Shown: positions 6,226-15,306 of the stretch, piece after piece
How positions within the stretch are numbered: position 1 is the first letter of the stretch
Layout of the letters: each line of letters starts with the position of its first letter
NCBI RefSeq assembly: GCF_037203705.1
Contig: NZ_JBBCAT010000002.1
Coordinates: 62,001 to 126,000 of the forward strand
From: Prosthecomicrobium sp. N25
GTDB lineage: Bacteria > Pseudomonadota > Alphaproteobacteria > Rhizobiales > Ancalomicrobiaceae
Direction of reading: 5' to 3'
DNA length: 64,000 bases
Translations under genes and position numbers: made by a program
The notes under the pieces: model-generated
Told to the model about the DNA's origin: nothing
What the model saw: the letters and a program-made list of their open reading frames with translations, nothing else
Database searches by the model: none

Positions 6226-8532
6226 TCAGCGCTGCTTCATGGCCCGCGACAATGCTTCGCCCAGGGCACCGACGGACTTCGGCTCCGGTCGCGCAGGCTT
6301 GGGCGCGGGGCCGCCCGGGTTCCGCGTCGCGCCGGCCGGCCGGGGGCGCTCTCCGCCGTCGTCCTTGCGCATGGAGAGGGCGATGCGCTTGCGCTTCACG
6401 TCGACCTCGACGACGCGCACCTTGACGACGTCGCCGGCCTTGACCACGTCGCGCGGGTCCTTGACGAAGCGGTCGGCGAGCTGAGAGACGTGGACGAGCC
6501 CGTCCTGGTGGACGCCGATGTCGACGAAGGCCCCGAAGGCGGCGACGTTGGTGACGGTGCCCTCCAGCACCATGCCGGGTTTCAGGTCGCCGATCTCCTC
6601 GACGCCCTCCGCGAAGGCGGCGGTCCGGAACTCGGGTCGCGGGTCGCGGCCCGGCTTCTCCAGTTCGGCCAGGATATCGCGGACGGTCGGCAGGCCGAAG
6701 CGCTCGTCGACGAAGCGTCGCGGGTCCAGGCTCTTCAGGGCGGCGGCGTCGCCCATCAGGCTGCGCAGGTCGCGGCCGCAGGCGGCGACGATGCGGGCAG
6801 CGACCGGATAGGCCTCGGGGTGGACCGAGGAGGCGTCGAGCGGCTCGGCGCCGTCGCGGATGCGCAGGAAGCCGGCGGCGAGCTCGAAGGTGCGCGGCCC
6901 GAGGCGCGAGACCTTGAGCAGGTCGCGGCGGGTGCGGAAGGCGCCCGCGGCGTCCCGGTGTGCGACGATCGCCTCCGCGAGCGAGGGGCCGAGGCCGGAG
7001 ACGCGGGCGAGCAGCGAGGCGGAGGCGGTGTTGAGGTCGACCCCGACCGCGTTGACGGCGTCCTCCACCACGGCATCGAGCGCCTTGGCGAGGCGGGCCT
7101 GGTCGACGTCGTGCTGGTACTGGCCGACGCCGATCGACTTGGGCTCGATCTTGACGAGTTCGGCCAGCGGATCCTGCAGGCGCCGGGCGATCGAGACGGC
7201 GCCGCGGAGCGAGACGTCGAGATGGGGCATCTCGGCCGCGGCGAGCGCGGAGGCGGAGTAGACCGAGGCGCCGGCCTCGCTCACCACCACCTTGAGGGGC
7301 TTGGGCGGCGGCATGTCGGCGATCAGGGCGGCGACGAGGCGGTCCGTCTCGCGCGAGCCGGTGCCGTTGCCGATCGCCACCAGTTCGACCCTGTGCTTGC
7401 GGATGAGGGCGGCGAGCGTCTCGAGGGTGCCGCGGACGTCGTTCCTCGGCTGGAAGGGATAGACCGTGGCGGTGTCGACGACCTTCCCGGTGGCGTCGAC
7501 GACCGCGGCCTTGACGCCCGTGCGGATGCCCGGGTCGAGGCCGAGGGTCGGGCGGGTGCCGGCAGGCGCGGCCAGGAGCAGGTCCTTGAGGTTGCGGCCG
7601 AAGACCGCGATCGCCTCCTCTTCGGCGCGCTCGCGCATGCGGGTCATCAGGTCGAGGGCCACGTGCAGGGAGAGCTTCACCCGCCAGGTCCAGCGGGCGA
7701 CGTCGAGGAGCCAGGCGTCGGCTGCCCGCTTCGCCGGCACGGGAATGCGGAAGGCCTCGGCGATCATCCGCTCGACGGGCTTCAAGGGGTCGGTGGCGTC
7801 GGCGTCGATCTCGATATCGACGGCCAGGATCTCCTCGTTGCGACCGCGCAGCATGGCGAGGGCGCGATGGCTCGGCACGGTCGCCCAGCGCTCGACGTGG
7901 TCGAAGTAGTCGGCGAACTTCTCGCCGGCGGCCTCCTTCCCCTCCTGGACCCGGGCGCGCAGCATGGCGCGCTCCATCGCGTAGGACCGCAGGCGGCCGA
8001 TCAGGTCGGCGTTCTCGGCGAAGGTCTCGGCCAGAATGTCGCGCGCGCCGTCGAGCGCGGCCTTCACGTCCGCGACCGCCTCGCCGACATAGGCCTCGGC
8101 GGCGGCCCTGGGGTCGAGCCCGCGGTCGGCCAGCAAGGCCTCGGCGAGGGGACCGAGCCCGCGCTCGCGGGCGATCTCGGCCTTGGTGCGGCGCTTGGGG
8201 CGGAACGGGAGGTAGATGTCCTCGAGCTCGGCCTTGGTGGCGGCGGCGGCGATCCGGGCGGCGAGGTCGTCGGTCATCCGGCCCTGGCCGGTGATCGAGT
8301 CCCGGATGGCGGCCCGGCGGGATTCCAGGTCCCGCAGGTAGGCCAGCCGCTCCTCCAGGGTGCGCAGCTGGGTGTCGTCGAGCCCGCCGGTCGCCTCCTT
8401 GCGGTAGCGCGCCACGAAGGGGACCGTGGCGCCCTCGTCGAGGAGTGCGACCGCGGCGGCCACCTGGGCCGGGCGGGCGGCGATCTCCTCGGCGATCAGG
8501 CGCGCGATGCGCTCGTCGGCTGGGTTCGTCAT
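6226..8532 (-). CDS. tex: Tex-family S1 RNA-binding transcription accessory protein
   Basis: A 768-residue protein of the usual Tex length. Order of parts: an N-terminal helical/HTH region with [12 protein letters not shown] (residues about 105-116), a YqgF/RNase H-like domain starting at [11 protein letters not shown] near residue 329, helix-hairpin-helix repeats ([16 protein letters not shown], residues about 500-560), an S1 domain ([18 protein letters not shown], about 650-725) and a basic, Pro-rich tail. Tex proteins bind RNA polymerase and nucleic acid. The ATG at 8532 has GGGAG 7 bases upstream. Nothing suggests an operon with its neighbours. Confidence 0.95.
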   Translation of the reverse strand: MTNPADERIARLIAEEIAARPAQVAAAVALLDEGATVPFVARYRKEATGGLDDTQLRTLEERLAYLRDLESRRAAIRDSITGQGRMTDDLAARIAAAATKAELEDIYLPFRPKRRTKAEIARERGLGPLAEALLADRGLDPRAAAEAYVGEAVADVKAALDGARDILAETFAENADLIGRLRSYAMERAMLRARVQEGKEAAGEKFADYFDHVERWATVPSHRALAMLRGRNEEILAVDIEIDADATDPLKPVERMIAEAFRIPVPAKRAADAWLLDVARWTWRVKLSLHVALDLMTRMRERAEEEAIAVFGRNLKDLLLAAPAGTRPTLGLDPGIRTGVKAAVVDATGKVVDTATVYPFQPRNDVRGTLETLAALIRKHRVELVAIGNGTGSRETDRLVAALIADMPPPKPLKVVVSEAGASVYSASALAAAEMPHLDVSLRGAVSIARRLQDPLAELVKIEPKSIGVGQYQHDVDQARLAKALDAVVEDAVNAVGVDLNTASASLLARVSGLGPSLAEAIVAHRDAAGAFRTRRDLLKVSRLGPRTFELAAGFLRIRDGAEPLDASSVHPEAYPVAARIVAACGRDLRSLMGDAAALKSLDPRRFVDERFGLPTVRDILAELEKPGRDPRPEFRTAAFAEGVEEIGDLKPGMVLEGTVTNVAAFGAFVDIGVHQDGLVHVSQLADRFVKDPRDVVKAGDVVKVRVVEVDVKRKRIALSMRKDDGGERPRPAGATRNPGGPAPKPARPEPKSVGALGEALSRAMKQR

Positions 8533-8627
8533 GGTCGGCTCCCTCGGTGCTGGCGGTCGGGAGGCGGACCATAGGGAGCGCGCGCGGCGATGGGAAGGCC
8601 GCGCGCGATCGCGTCCGGGCGGACGGA

Positions 8628-9128
8628 TCAGCTGAAGCGGACGGTCGCGTTCTCGCCGGGGTTCGGGCGGCGGCCGGTCGTCAGCGCCTTGGCGTAGCCG
8701 TAGATGTAGACCATCGCGCTCGAGGGGCTGTCCCAATACTCGGCCATCTCGACCGTCACCTTGATGGCAGCCAGGTCGGGATCGTCGACGCCCTTCGGGA
8801 ACCACGTGCGGGCGGCCTCGAACCAGAGGTCCTTCAGGATCGCCCGGTCGCGCAAGACCTCGCCGCGGCCGGAGATCGACACGTAGTTCTGCTTGGCAGT
8901 GTCGGAATAGGCGAGCAGCACCTCGTCGTCGCGCTCGAGGTCATGGACCTTCTCGGAGCGGACGTCGGTCAGGAACCAGAGCTCGCCGTGGAACTCCGTG
9001 TGGTTCGTGCCCATCGGGCGGGCGTGCATGGTGCCGTATTCGCCGCGGGTCGCCATCATGGCGATGCGGGCATCCTTGATGAGCTCGAAGACCTTGTCCT
9101 TCGCGGCCTGGTCGTTGCGGACCTCCAT
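8628..9128 (-). CDS. Pyridoxamine 5'-phosphate oxidase-like flavin/F420-binding split-barrel protein
   Basis: A 166-residue protein of the general stress protein 26 type, a PNPOx-like split barrel. Visible features are the early [19 protein letters not shown] segment, with TMHARPMG following as the flavin-phosphate contact region, and [18 protein letters not shown]. These proteins bind FMN or F420 and may reduce small molecules; true PdxH activity is unlikely because the C-terminal PdxH signature is missing. It is a single gene flanked by 95 bp and 240 bp of non-coding DNA. The precise substrate is unknown. Confidence 0.85.
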   Translation of the reverse strand: MEVRNDQAAKDKVFELIKDARIAMMATRGEYGTMHARPMGTNHTEFHGELWFLTDVRSEKVHDLERDDEVLLAYSDTAKQNYVSISGRGEVLRDRAILKDLWFEAARTWFPKGVDDPDLAAIKVTVEMAEYWDSPSSAMVYIYGYAKALTTGRRPNPGENATVRFS

Positions 9129-9368
9129 GGCGGGCTCCTTCGGTTCGGGGGGTGCCCGGTCAACGTGCCGCCCGCGGGCGGGTTCCGGAGGAAATGCCGG
9201 GGCACTTCTTCCGGGCGGGCCACCTCTGGCGCTGCCGCGGGCGCGCCGCTACCATCCCGGCCGATGCCGCCGCGGCGGGGGGTCGCAGGCCCGCGCCGAA
9301 CGCTGCGCGCGGCGCCATAAACTGGCACAACCGATGCCAATGAAGGCCAACGAAGCCGAGGAGACCCC

Positions 9369-9959
9369 ATGAAGATCACGATCGTCGGTTCGCGCTATTT
9401 CGGCTCCGCCGCGCTCGAAGCGCTCCTCAAGGACGGCGCCGAGATCGCCGCCGTGGTGGTGCCGACGGCGGACGACCGCCTGAAGTCCGCTGCGGAGGCG
9501 AAGGGGATCCCCGTGACCGTGCAGGTGGATCCCAAGGTGGTCCCCGCGGGCGAGATCCCGGACGGGACGGACCTGATCGTCACGGCGCACAGCCACGCGC
9601 GGGTCATGCCAGACGCCATCGCCAAGGCGAAGCTGGGCGGGATCGGCTATCACCCTTCCCTGCTGCCGCGCCACCGGGGCATCGCGGCGGTCGAGTGGAC
9701 CGTCAAGGAAGGCGACCCGATCGCCGGCGGGTCGATCTACCACCTCGCCGACCGGATGGATGCCGGCGCGGTCGCGATGCAGGACTGGTGCTTCGTGAAG
9801 AAGGGCGAGACAGCGCGCGAACTCTGGGAACGCGCGCTCGCCCCGATGGGCCTGGACCTGATCGTGCGCGTGGCGCGGCATGCGCGCGAGCATGGCAGCC
9901 TGCCGGCGAAGCCGCAGGACGAGCAGTTCGCCACCAAGGCGCCGAAGATCAAGGAGTAG
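9369..9959 (+). CDS. Formyltransferase-fold protein, resembling the 10-formyltetrahydrofolate hydrolase domain
   Basis: A 196-residue stand-alone formyl-transferase fold. The signature reads GYHPSLLPRHRG and is followed by DRMDAG, which supplies the catalytic His and Asp. In PurN and methionyl-tRNA formyltransferase an Asn stands two residues before that His; here it is Gly. The YHPSLLPRHRG block is instead like the N-terminal domain of 10-formyltetrahydrofolate dehydrogenase (ALDH1L1), so formyl-folate hydrolysis, or formyl transfer to a small amine, are the main options. The ATG at 9369 is preceded by GAGGAGACCCC. No dehydrogenase domain or sugar-nucleotide genes are nearby. Confidence 0.82.
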   Translation: MKITIVGSRYFGSAALEALLKDGAEIAAVVVPTADDRLKSAAEAKGIPVTVQVDPKVVPAGEIPDGTDLIVTAHSHARVMPDAIAKAKLGGIGYHPSLLPRHRGIAAVEWTVKEGDPIAGGSIYHLADRMDAGAVAMQDWCFVKKGETARELWERALAPMGLDLIVRVARHAREHGSLPAKPQDEQFATKAPKIKE

Positions 9960-9998
9960 GCCTGGGGCTCCAGCCGGTCTGCCGGGCCGCGGGCCGAC

Positions 9999-10223
9999 TC
10001 ACATGAGCGGCGTGCGCGAGGGCTCGGGGACCGGCACGGTGTCCGGGCCAGTCGGCTCGGGATAGGGCGGGTCGTCCACCGGATAGGGGCGGGGCCCCGG
10101 GTCGGGCGACGGCACGCCCGGCTCCTCCGGCGGCAGGCCGCCGGGATCGGTCTCGGGAAAGGGCGTGGGCACGCCCATGACCGACCGGACGGTCGGACGC
10201 GTGACGGCTTCGCTGAGGCGCAT
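9999..10223 (-). CDS. Small proline-rich protein, unknown function (74 aa)
   Basis: I do not recognise the family. The ATG at 10223 has AGGAG 7 bases upstream. About a third of residues 20-72 are Pro, with Asp, Glu and Gly between them (for example PGGLPPEEPGVPSPDPGP), so it should be unfolded and acidic. There is no signal peptide or membrane segment. It lies convergent with the formyltransferase gene and just downstream of a group of stress-type genes on the same strand. Codon use fits the surrounding genome. Confidence 0.6.
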   Translation of the reverse strand: MRLSEAVTRPTVRSVMGVPTPFPETDPGGLPPEEPGVPSPDPGPRPYPVDDPPYPEPTGPDTVPVPEPSRTPLM

Positions 10224-10327
10224 GGCGGTCTCCTGGCCTGGGGGATCGGGTGTCGCATGGGCGACACGGCATCCGGGGAGAACGCCGGAAGCGTTCGGAA
10301 GGTTCGCGCGGGGCCGGGCGGCGGGGC

Positions 10328-10888
10328 TCAGTCCAGGTTCGCGTCGAAGCGAGACCAGCCGGATTCGCGATAGCTGCGGCCGCGCTCGTCGGGATCGACC
10401 GGCGAAAAGCGATCGAGCACGGCCTCGACCGGGCCGACCCGGTCCTCCTCGGCGCGGGCCGTAACCAGGGCACCGCCGCGCCGCAGCGATTCGGCATACA
10501 CGTTGGCGTGCTCCTCGTTCACCCCGGAGGCCGTCAGGGCGTCGACGATGCCGCCGGCCGCCGCGCCCGCAGCGGCGCCCGCCACGGCACCCGCGGCGGT
10601 GGCCGCGAGCCAGCCGGCGGCGACGACGGGGCCGAGGCCGGGGATCGCCATCAGCCCGAGGCCGGCGAGCAGGCCGGCGCCGCCGCCGAGCAGCGCGCCC
10701 GCCCCGGCGCCCGCGCCGGCCGCGTCCGGGGCGTCGGCCACGGGGGTCGTGACCGTCAGATGCGGATTGCCGGCGTTGTTGACGACGAGGCTGACGTCCT
10801 CGGCCGGGAAGCCGGCTTCCATCAGGGCGTTCACGGCGGCGGCGGCGTCCTGGTAGCGATCGTAGAGCCGGGTCACGGTGGTCTTCAT
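10328..10888 (-). CDS. General stress protein 17M (YflT)-like protein with glycine-zipper core
   Basis: A 186-residue protein. The N-terminal 45 residues (VTRLYDRYQDAAAAVNALM and on) match the YflT-type stress domain, a ferredoxin-like fold. The middle (residues about 60-120) is an Ala/Gly-rich hydrophobic region able to form two membrane or glycine-zipper helices, and the tail has SGVNEEHANVYAESLRRGG, a pattern repeated in this family. Proteins of this kind are usually stress- or sigma-factor-controlled. It sits between the proline-rich protein and a small exported protein, all on the minus strand. Confidence 0.75.
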   Translation of the reverse strand: MKTTVTRLYDRYQDAAAAVNALMEAGFPAEDVSLVVNNAGNPHLTVTTPVADAPDAAGAGAGAGALLGGGAGLLAGLGLMAIPGLGPVVAAGWLAATAAGAVAGAAAGAAAGGIVDALTASGVNEEHANVYAESLRRGGALVTARAEEDRVGPVEAVLDRFSPVDPDERGRSYRESGWSRFDANLD

Positions 10889-10924
10889 GGGGAAAAGCTC
10901 CGGCTTCGGCCTGTTGGACGGGGA

Positions 10925-11293
10925 TCACTCGGCGGCGACGTTGCCCTGGTAGTCGATCGCGACCGAGACGGTGCGGCCGTCCTTGACGGCATGGCCCCGC
11001 CAGATGCCGTCCTGGTCCTTCGAGAGGCCCGAAACGTCCGCGAAGCCGCGGGAGGCGAGGCGGTCGCGCGCCTGCTGCTCGGTGAAGGAGTTGGCCCCGG
11101 GGGCGAGGATCTTGTCCTGGCCGCTCCCGGACCGGACCGGCGGGTTCGGCGGCGCCGTCCGGTCGACGGGCGGCGCGGCGCCGGTCGGCGGCGTGGCGGG
11201 TGCCTGAGCGGCAGGGGTCTGGGCTCCGGCGACGGCGGGGAGGCCGGCGAGGAGAACGAGGAGCGCGACGCGCGCGGCTCGGACCTTGGTCAT
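10925..11293 (-). CDS. Exported PepSY-like small protein
   Basis: A 122-residue protein with a Sec signal peptide (residues 1-24, cleaved after VAGA), a Pro/Ala-rich linker to about residue 60, and a C-terminal domain of about 55 residues (SFTEQQARDRLASRGFADV, then GIWRGHAVKDGRTVSVAIDY) resembling PepSY-type domains. The likely location is the periplasm. The role is unknown; PepSY domains often bind or inhibit proteases. It probably belongs with the neighbouring stress genes, 36 bp upstream of the YflT-like gene. Confidence 0.7.
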   Translation of the reverse strand: MTKVRAARVALLVLLAGLPAVAGAQTPAAQAPATPPTGAAPPVDRTAPPNPPVRSGSGQDKILAPGANSFTEQQARDRLASRGFADVSGLSKDQDGIWRGHAVKDGRTVSVAIDYQGNVAAE

Positions 11294-11349
11294 GGCTACC
11301 TCCGGGCTCCGACGGCGAGCCGCACGGAGCGTCTTCGGGCACGGGCCGG

Positions 11350-11838
11350 TCAGGCAGCCCGGGCCTTGCGGTTGATGCGCTGGCGAGCGATGCCGGACAG
11401 GAGCGCGTCGGCCCGCTTCTCCTCATCCAGCGTCAGGCGGAGGAGACCGGCGGCCTCGTCCATGCCGAGTTCCTCGGCCCAGGCGGCCAGGGTGCCGTAG
11501 CGGGCGATCTCGTAATGTTCGATCGCCTGGGCGGCGGCGAGCACGCCGGCGTCGCGCGTGTCGGCGTCTCCGGCATCCTCCGTCACGGCCCTGGCCTCGT
11601 CGACGAGGCCCTGGATCGCTTCGCAGGTCTCGGCGCGGGGGATCCGGCCGAGGAGCGCGAAGATGCGCTCGAGCCGCTCCGCCTGGGTGACGGTCTCCCG
11701 ATGATGCGCCTCCAGGGCCTCCTTCAGCGCGGAATCCCCGACGCGTCGCACCAGTCCGGGAAGGACGCGGACGGCCTGCCTCTCGGCGTGGAGCACGTCC
11801 TTCAGCAACGCGCCGAAGAGATCGTTCAGGTCCTTCAT
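11350..11838 (-). CDS. Ferritin-like DUF892 (YciE/YciF) protein
   Basis: A 162-residue all-helical protein. It opens with the family hallmark LNDLFGALLKDVLHAERQ and contains HHRETVTQAERLERIF and AIEHYEIARYGTLAAWAEELG, the Glu and His positions that form the di-iron-like site of the DUF892 group. Members are induced by osmotic and oxidative stress; their exact activity is not settled. The ATG at 11838 follows GGAGGGAACGC. A small DUF3309 protein gene lies 94 bp upstream, a pairing often seen in stress regulons of alphaproteobacteria. Confidence 0.9.
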   Translation of the reverse strand: MKDLNDLFGALLKDVLHAERQAVRVLPGLVRRVGDSALKEALEAHHRETVTQAERLERIFALLGRIPRAETCEAIQGLVDEARAVTEDAGDADTRDAGVLAAAQAIEHYEIARYGTLAAWAEELGMDEAAGLLRLTLDEEKRADALLSGIARQRINRKARAA

Positions 11839-11932
11839 CCTGCGTTCCCTCCGGCCCTCTGCGACCGCGGCTGTCGCCAGGGTCGCATCGGTTTCAAGAA
11901 CGCGGGGGTCGGGCCGGTGTTCCGGTCGCGGC

Positions 11933-12091
11933 TCAGAGCCGGCCGGTCAGCAGCATGATCAGGATCACGAGGAAGACGAGGCCGAGCAGGCCGCTCGGGC
12001 CATAGCCCCAGCCGCGGCTGTAGGGCCAGGCCGGGATCGCGCCGATGAGAAGGAGGATGAGGACGATCAGCAGGATGGTGCCGAGGGTCAT
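11933..12091 (-). CDS. Small DUF3309 membrane protein (52 aa)
   Basis: A very short gene. The ATG at 12091 opens MTLGTILLIVLILLLIGA, followed by PAWPYSRGWGYGPSG, then a second hydrophobic segment LLGLVFLVILIMLLTG. Two membrane helices joined by an aromatic Pro/Gly loop are the signature of DUF3309, a group of about 50 residues widespread in proteobacteria and usually annotated as stress-related. GGGAGACAGACCC lies upstream of the start. Function unknown. Confidence 0.85.
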   Translation of the reverse strand: MTLGTILLIVLILLLIGAIPAWPYSRGWGYGPSGLLGLVFLVILIMLLTGRL

Positions 12092-12266
12092 GGGTCTGTC
12101 TCCCGTGGGACCGACGGCGCGCCGAGGCGGCCGGGACGGTCGCGGTTAACCGCAAGTCGCGGCCCGGACGGCCGTCCGGGTTCGGGAGATGAACGCGGCG
12201 AAGCTCAAGAAAGTTCCTGCTTCGCCCGAGGTCGCACATCCGGCCGACATCCCAGAGACCAGACGC

Positions 12267-12294
12267 AAAAAACCCGGCGGTCGCCCGCCGGGTT
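12267..12294 (-). terminator. Intrinsic terminator of the first porin gene
   Basis: A perfect 10-bp stem AACCCGGCGG / CCGCCGGGTT with loop TCGC (12271-12294), followed on the minus strand by a run of six T. It starts 26 bases after the porin stop codon. Confidence 0.85.
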
Positions 12295-12319
12295 GGGTGG
12301 AGAGGCCGTGGCCGACCGG

Positions 12320-13588
12320 TCAGAAGTTGCGCTGGACGCGAAGCAGGCCGACGAGAGCGTCACGGTCCTTGCGGGAGCCCGGGTCGAAGTCGACGTTCTT
12401 GTACTCGAGTTCCGCGCCGATGCTCAGGCCCGTGACGGGAGCCCAGACGAGATTGCCGCCGATGTCGAACTGGTCGTAATCCCAGAAGCGGCCCTTGTGG
12501 TCGATCGTGGCAAAGGACGTCGTCATGGCCGTCGACCACTGGGCGTTCCAGTTGTGCAGGAAGCCGCCGGCCACCGACCAGGACTCGGTGAGGCTCATCT
12601 TGGACCGGGATCCGCGGGCGATCGACACGTAGTCGTTGGCGGCATACCAGTCGGGCGAGACGAAGCCGACCGCGCCCTTGCCGTAGGCGGCCTGGACCGT
12701 CACAGTGTCGCCGTCCGCGATCATCGGCAGCTTGATGGTGGCGCCGGCACCGACGGCGTAGCCCCACTCGTCACGGTTGGAGCCGACGAAGTAGTCGACG
12801 CCCCTGGGGGTCGTCCGGCCGAGGGCGATCCCGTTCACGTGATGGGCGGCCGCCATGACCTGGGCGGTGCCCCAGGACTGGGTGACGTTCACGTTGCCGA
12901 CGACGTCGGGATACTTGAGGCCTGCGTAGGGGCCGATGGTGTCGGCGCCGATGGACGGAATGGCCGCGGTGGACCAGCGCCGCAGGCCGCCGCCCGCGGT
13001 GGTGGGGTCCTCGAGGGAGAGCGTGGCGGTGATGCCGCTGCCGAACGAGACGGTGTAGGCGAGCATGTTGACGATCGAGTCCGAGTGCGCGGTCTCGAAC
13101 ACCGAGGCGTAGTGATCGCCGAGGTAGAAGTCGAAGAAGGACTGGGCGCGGCCGGCGGTCAGGCCGCCGAACTGCACGTAGGCTTTCTGGACTTCGCTGC
13201 GCGCCGTCGAGGAACCCGAGTCGACCGTGTACTGGAGCTCGATGAAGCTGCGCAGCAGGCCGTATTCGGTGTTGGTGCGGCCGTCGAACTGGATGTTGGC
13301 ACGGGCGCGGCTGCCGACCCGGTCGCTGATGCGCCGGTCGGAGCCCTGCGGGATGCCGTAGGCGCCGTAGAGCCGGGTCGCATCGTACAGGCGGTACTCC
13401 ACCCGGAGGTAGCCGCCGATCTTGAGGCAGGTCTCCGTGCCGGGGATGTAGAAGAACCCTTCGCCGTACGCATCGCAGACCTTGACATAGTCCACGGCTG
13501 CGGGGGCGGGCCGACCCAGGTCCGCCGCGAGGGCGGACGAGGCGGCCAGGGCCGCGGCGGTGAAAGTGGCGAAAGCAAAGGTCTTCAT
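12320..13588 (-). CDS. Outer membrane porin, Porin_2 (Omp2/RopA-like) family, copy 1
   Basis: A 422-residue trimeric outer-membrane channel typical of Hyphomicrobiales. The signal peptide ends ASSALA at about residue 21, followed by ADLGRPAPAAVDYVKVCD, the conserved mature N terminus. The signature EGFFYIPGTETCLKIGGYLR follows, with the two Cys that form a disulfide. The last residue is Phe (VQRNF), as required for outer-membrane assembly. The ATG at 13588 is chosen because it starts the signal peptide. It is the downstream member of a tandem pair; the other copy is at 13936-15126, with an independent terminator between them. Confidence 0.95.
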   Translation of the reverse strand: MKTFAFATFTAAALAASSALAADLGRPAPAAVDYVKVCDAYGEGFFYIPGTETCLKIGGYLRVEYRLYDATRLYGAYGIPQGSDRRISDRVGSRARANIQFDGRTNTEYGLLRSFIELQYTVDSGSSTARSEVQKAYVQFGGLTAGRAQSFFDFYLGDHYASVFETAHSDSIVNMLAYTVSFGSGITATLSLEDPTTAGGGLRRWSTAAIPSIGADTIGPYAGLKYPDVVGNVNVTQSWGTAQVMAAAHHVNGIALGRTTPRGVDYFVGSNRDEWGYAVGAGATIKLPMIADGDTVTVQAAYGKGAVGFVSPDWYAANDYVSIARGSRSKMSLTESWSVAGGFLHNWNAQWSTAMTTSFATIDHKGRFWDYDQFDIGGNLVWAPVTGLSIGAELEYKNVDFDPGSRKDRDALVGLLRVQRNF

Positions 13589-13881
13589 CGTGTGCCCCTG
13601 GCGGAACCCGTCATTCCGGCCCATACCGAACGGAATTCGTTGTTCTGAATTTGGAAGAATGTCGCCAGCGTTGGAAGACGGATGCTGCCCATTTCCCGGG
13701 CAGAATCGTTTGCTCAATCTACGATGTATCAGAATTACAACAGCTTAGGGGGCCACCGCGTCGACCTTCGTCCAAGTTGCGCGACAGACCGAAGCCGAAT
13801 CGGCAGGTCCCGAGTGCGGAGGCCGAACAACAGGCCCCGGTCGCGAATCAGGCCTGCGGTCCTCCTTGGTTGAGAAAGCGA
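13589..13881. other. Promoter-bearing region of porin copy 1
   Basis: No gene is supported. The stretch from about 13600 to 13745 is richer in A and T than its surroundings (for example 13718-13745) and should hold the promoter and 5' leader of the first porin gene, but no -35/-10 pair is convincing. The right end, 13882-13907, is the terminator of the second porin. Confidence 0.35.
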
Positions 13882-13907
13882 AAGGCCCGGCGTTCCGGCC
13901 GGGCCTT
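13882..13907 (-). terminator. Terminator of the second porin gene
   Basis: A perfect 10-bp stem AAGGCCCGGC / GCCGGGCCTT with a 6-base loop, 29 bases after the stop codon of porin copy 2. On the minus strand it is followed by TCGCTTTCTC, a weak U-rich tail. Confidence 0.7.
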
Positions 13908-13935
13908 CCTGCGGCGATTCCGGGATCGGCGATGG

Positions 13936-15126
13936 TCAGAAGTTGCGCTGGATCCGGAGCAGGCCCACGAGGGCGTCACGGTCGCGGCGACCGGCGAGGT
14001 CGAAGTCCACGTCCTTGTACTCGACCTCGGCGCCGATGGTCAGGCCGGACACCGGGGCCCACACGAGGTTGGCGCCGATGTCGAACTGGCTGTAGTCCCA
14101 GAAGCGGGCGCGATGATCCACGTCCGCGTAGGAGGCGGTCAGGCCGGTCGACCACTTGGCGTTCCAGTTGTGGGTGAAACCGGAGGCGATCGACCAGGCG
14201 GTGCTCAGGTCCTGCCGGCGCAGGCCGGGGCCGAACTGGATGTAGTCCTGACCGACGAAGAGATCCGGAGAGACGTAGCTGAGCGCGCCCTTGCCGTAGG
14301 CGGCCTGAAGGCTCCAGACGTCACCCTGGGCGATCATCGGCAGCTTGACGCTGACGCCGGCGCCCGCCGCGTAGCCCCAGGTGTCGCTCAGCGTGCCGTA
14401 CACCCGATGGGCCGCGGCCATGACCTGCGCGGAGCCCCAGGCCTGGTCGACCTTCAGGGCGCCGACTACGTCGGGGGTCTTGTTGCCGGCGTAGGGGCCG
14501 GCGCCGAGGCTGTTGTAGCGGCGGGCGGCCACACCGGTGGTCTGATCCTCCAGCGACAGGGTGGCGGTGACGCCGTTGCCGAACGAGAAGGTGTAGGCGA
14601 GCAGGTTGACGATCGAGTCGGAATGCGCCGTTTCGTAGACCGAGCTGAAGTGGTCGCCGGTATAGAAGTCGAAGAAGGACAGGGCGCGGCCGGCGGTCAG
14701 GCCGCCGAACTGGATGTAGGCCTTCTGCAACTCGGTGACCGTCGCGGTGCCGGACGAGACCGTGAACTGGACCTCGGCGTAGCTGCGCAGCAGGCCGTAT
14801 TCGGTGTTGGTGCGCGCGTCGAACTGCAGGTTGGCGCGGGCGCGGGTGGTGATGCTGTTGCTGCCGCGCTGCCCGGTGCCGGCACCGATGCCGTAGAACT
14901 TGTCGAACAGGAAGTCGGTCGAGTAGGCGCGGTATTCCGCGCGAACGTAGCCGCCGAGCTTCAGGCAGGTCTCGGTGCCCGGGATGTAGAAGAAGCCCTC
15001 GCCGTAGGCGTCGCAGACCTTGACGTAGTCGACCTTCGCGGGCGCCGGGCGCCCGAGGTCGGCGGCACTCGCAGTCGTGGCCGAGACGGCCAGCGCGGAG
15101 AACAGGATGATCGCAGACTTTTGCAT
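13936..15126 (-). CDS. Outer membrane porin, Porin_2 (Omp2/RopA-like) family, copy 2
   Basis: A 396-residue paralogue of the porin at 12320-13588. The signal peptide ends TTASA at about residue 21, and the mature protein starts ADLGRPAPAKVDYVKVCD. The signature EGFFYIPGTETCLKLGGYVR and the end IQRNF match copy 1 closely. The two differ mainly in stretches that should be surface loops: copy 1 is longer by 26 residues, around its residues 200-300. Two porins with different loops and separate terminators allow different channel properties and separate control. The ATG at 15126 follows GAGGTCGAAATCAC. Confidence 0.95.
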   Translation of the reverse strand: MQKSAIILFSALAVSATTASAADLGRPAPAKVDYVKVCDAYGEGFFYIPGTETCLKLGGYVRAEYRAYSTDFLFDKFYGIGAGTGQRGSNSITTRARANLQFDARTNTEYGLLRSYAEVQFTVSSGTATVTELQKAYIQFGGLTAGRALSFFDFYTGDHFSSVYETAHSDSIVNLLAYTFSFGNGVTATLSLEDQTTGVAARRYNSLGAGPYAGNKTPDVVGALKVDQAWGSAQVMAAAHRVYGTLSDTWGYAAGAGVSVKLPMIAQGDVWSLQAAYGKGALSYVSPDLFVGQDYIQFGPGLRRQDLSTAWSIASGFTHNWNAKWSTGLTASYADVDHRARFWDYSQFDIGANLVWAPVSGLTIGAEVEYKDVDFDLAGRRDRDALVGLLRIQRNF

Positions 15127-15306
15127 GTGATTTCGACCTCTGACGTCGCTGCTCCTGCAGCATTCGTGAGGTCATCTTGGGCGACTTGGGGGTTAATGGA
15201 AACCTAAACCCACGGTTCTTCAGCTGATTTCCGTTACGTGATGTTCAGTCTGTTACTATGGTGCAACAAGTATAAAGATTCGCATACTTCAATACATCGA
15301 GATTTC

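Noticed and set aside
9369-9959. Inactive, degraded formyltransferase because the usual Asn is missing
   Set aside because: The His and Asp are kept, and the replaced block matches the working 10-formyltetrahydrofolate hydrolase domain pattern, so loss of function is not implied.
15193-15207. CtrA-like site TTAA-N7-CTAA upstream of porin copy 2
   Set aside because: Only one half fits TTAA exactly, and such matches occur by chance in AT-rich gaps.
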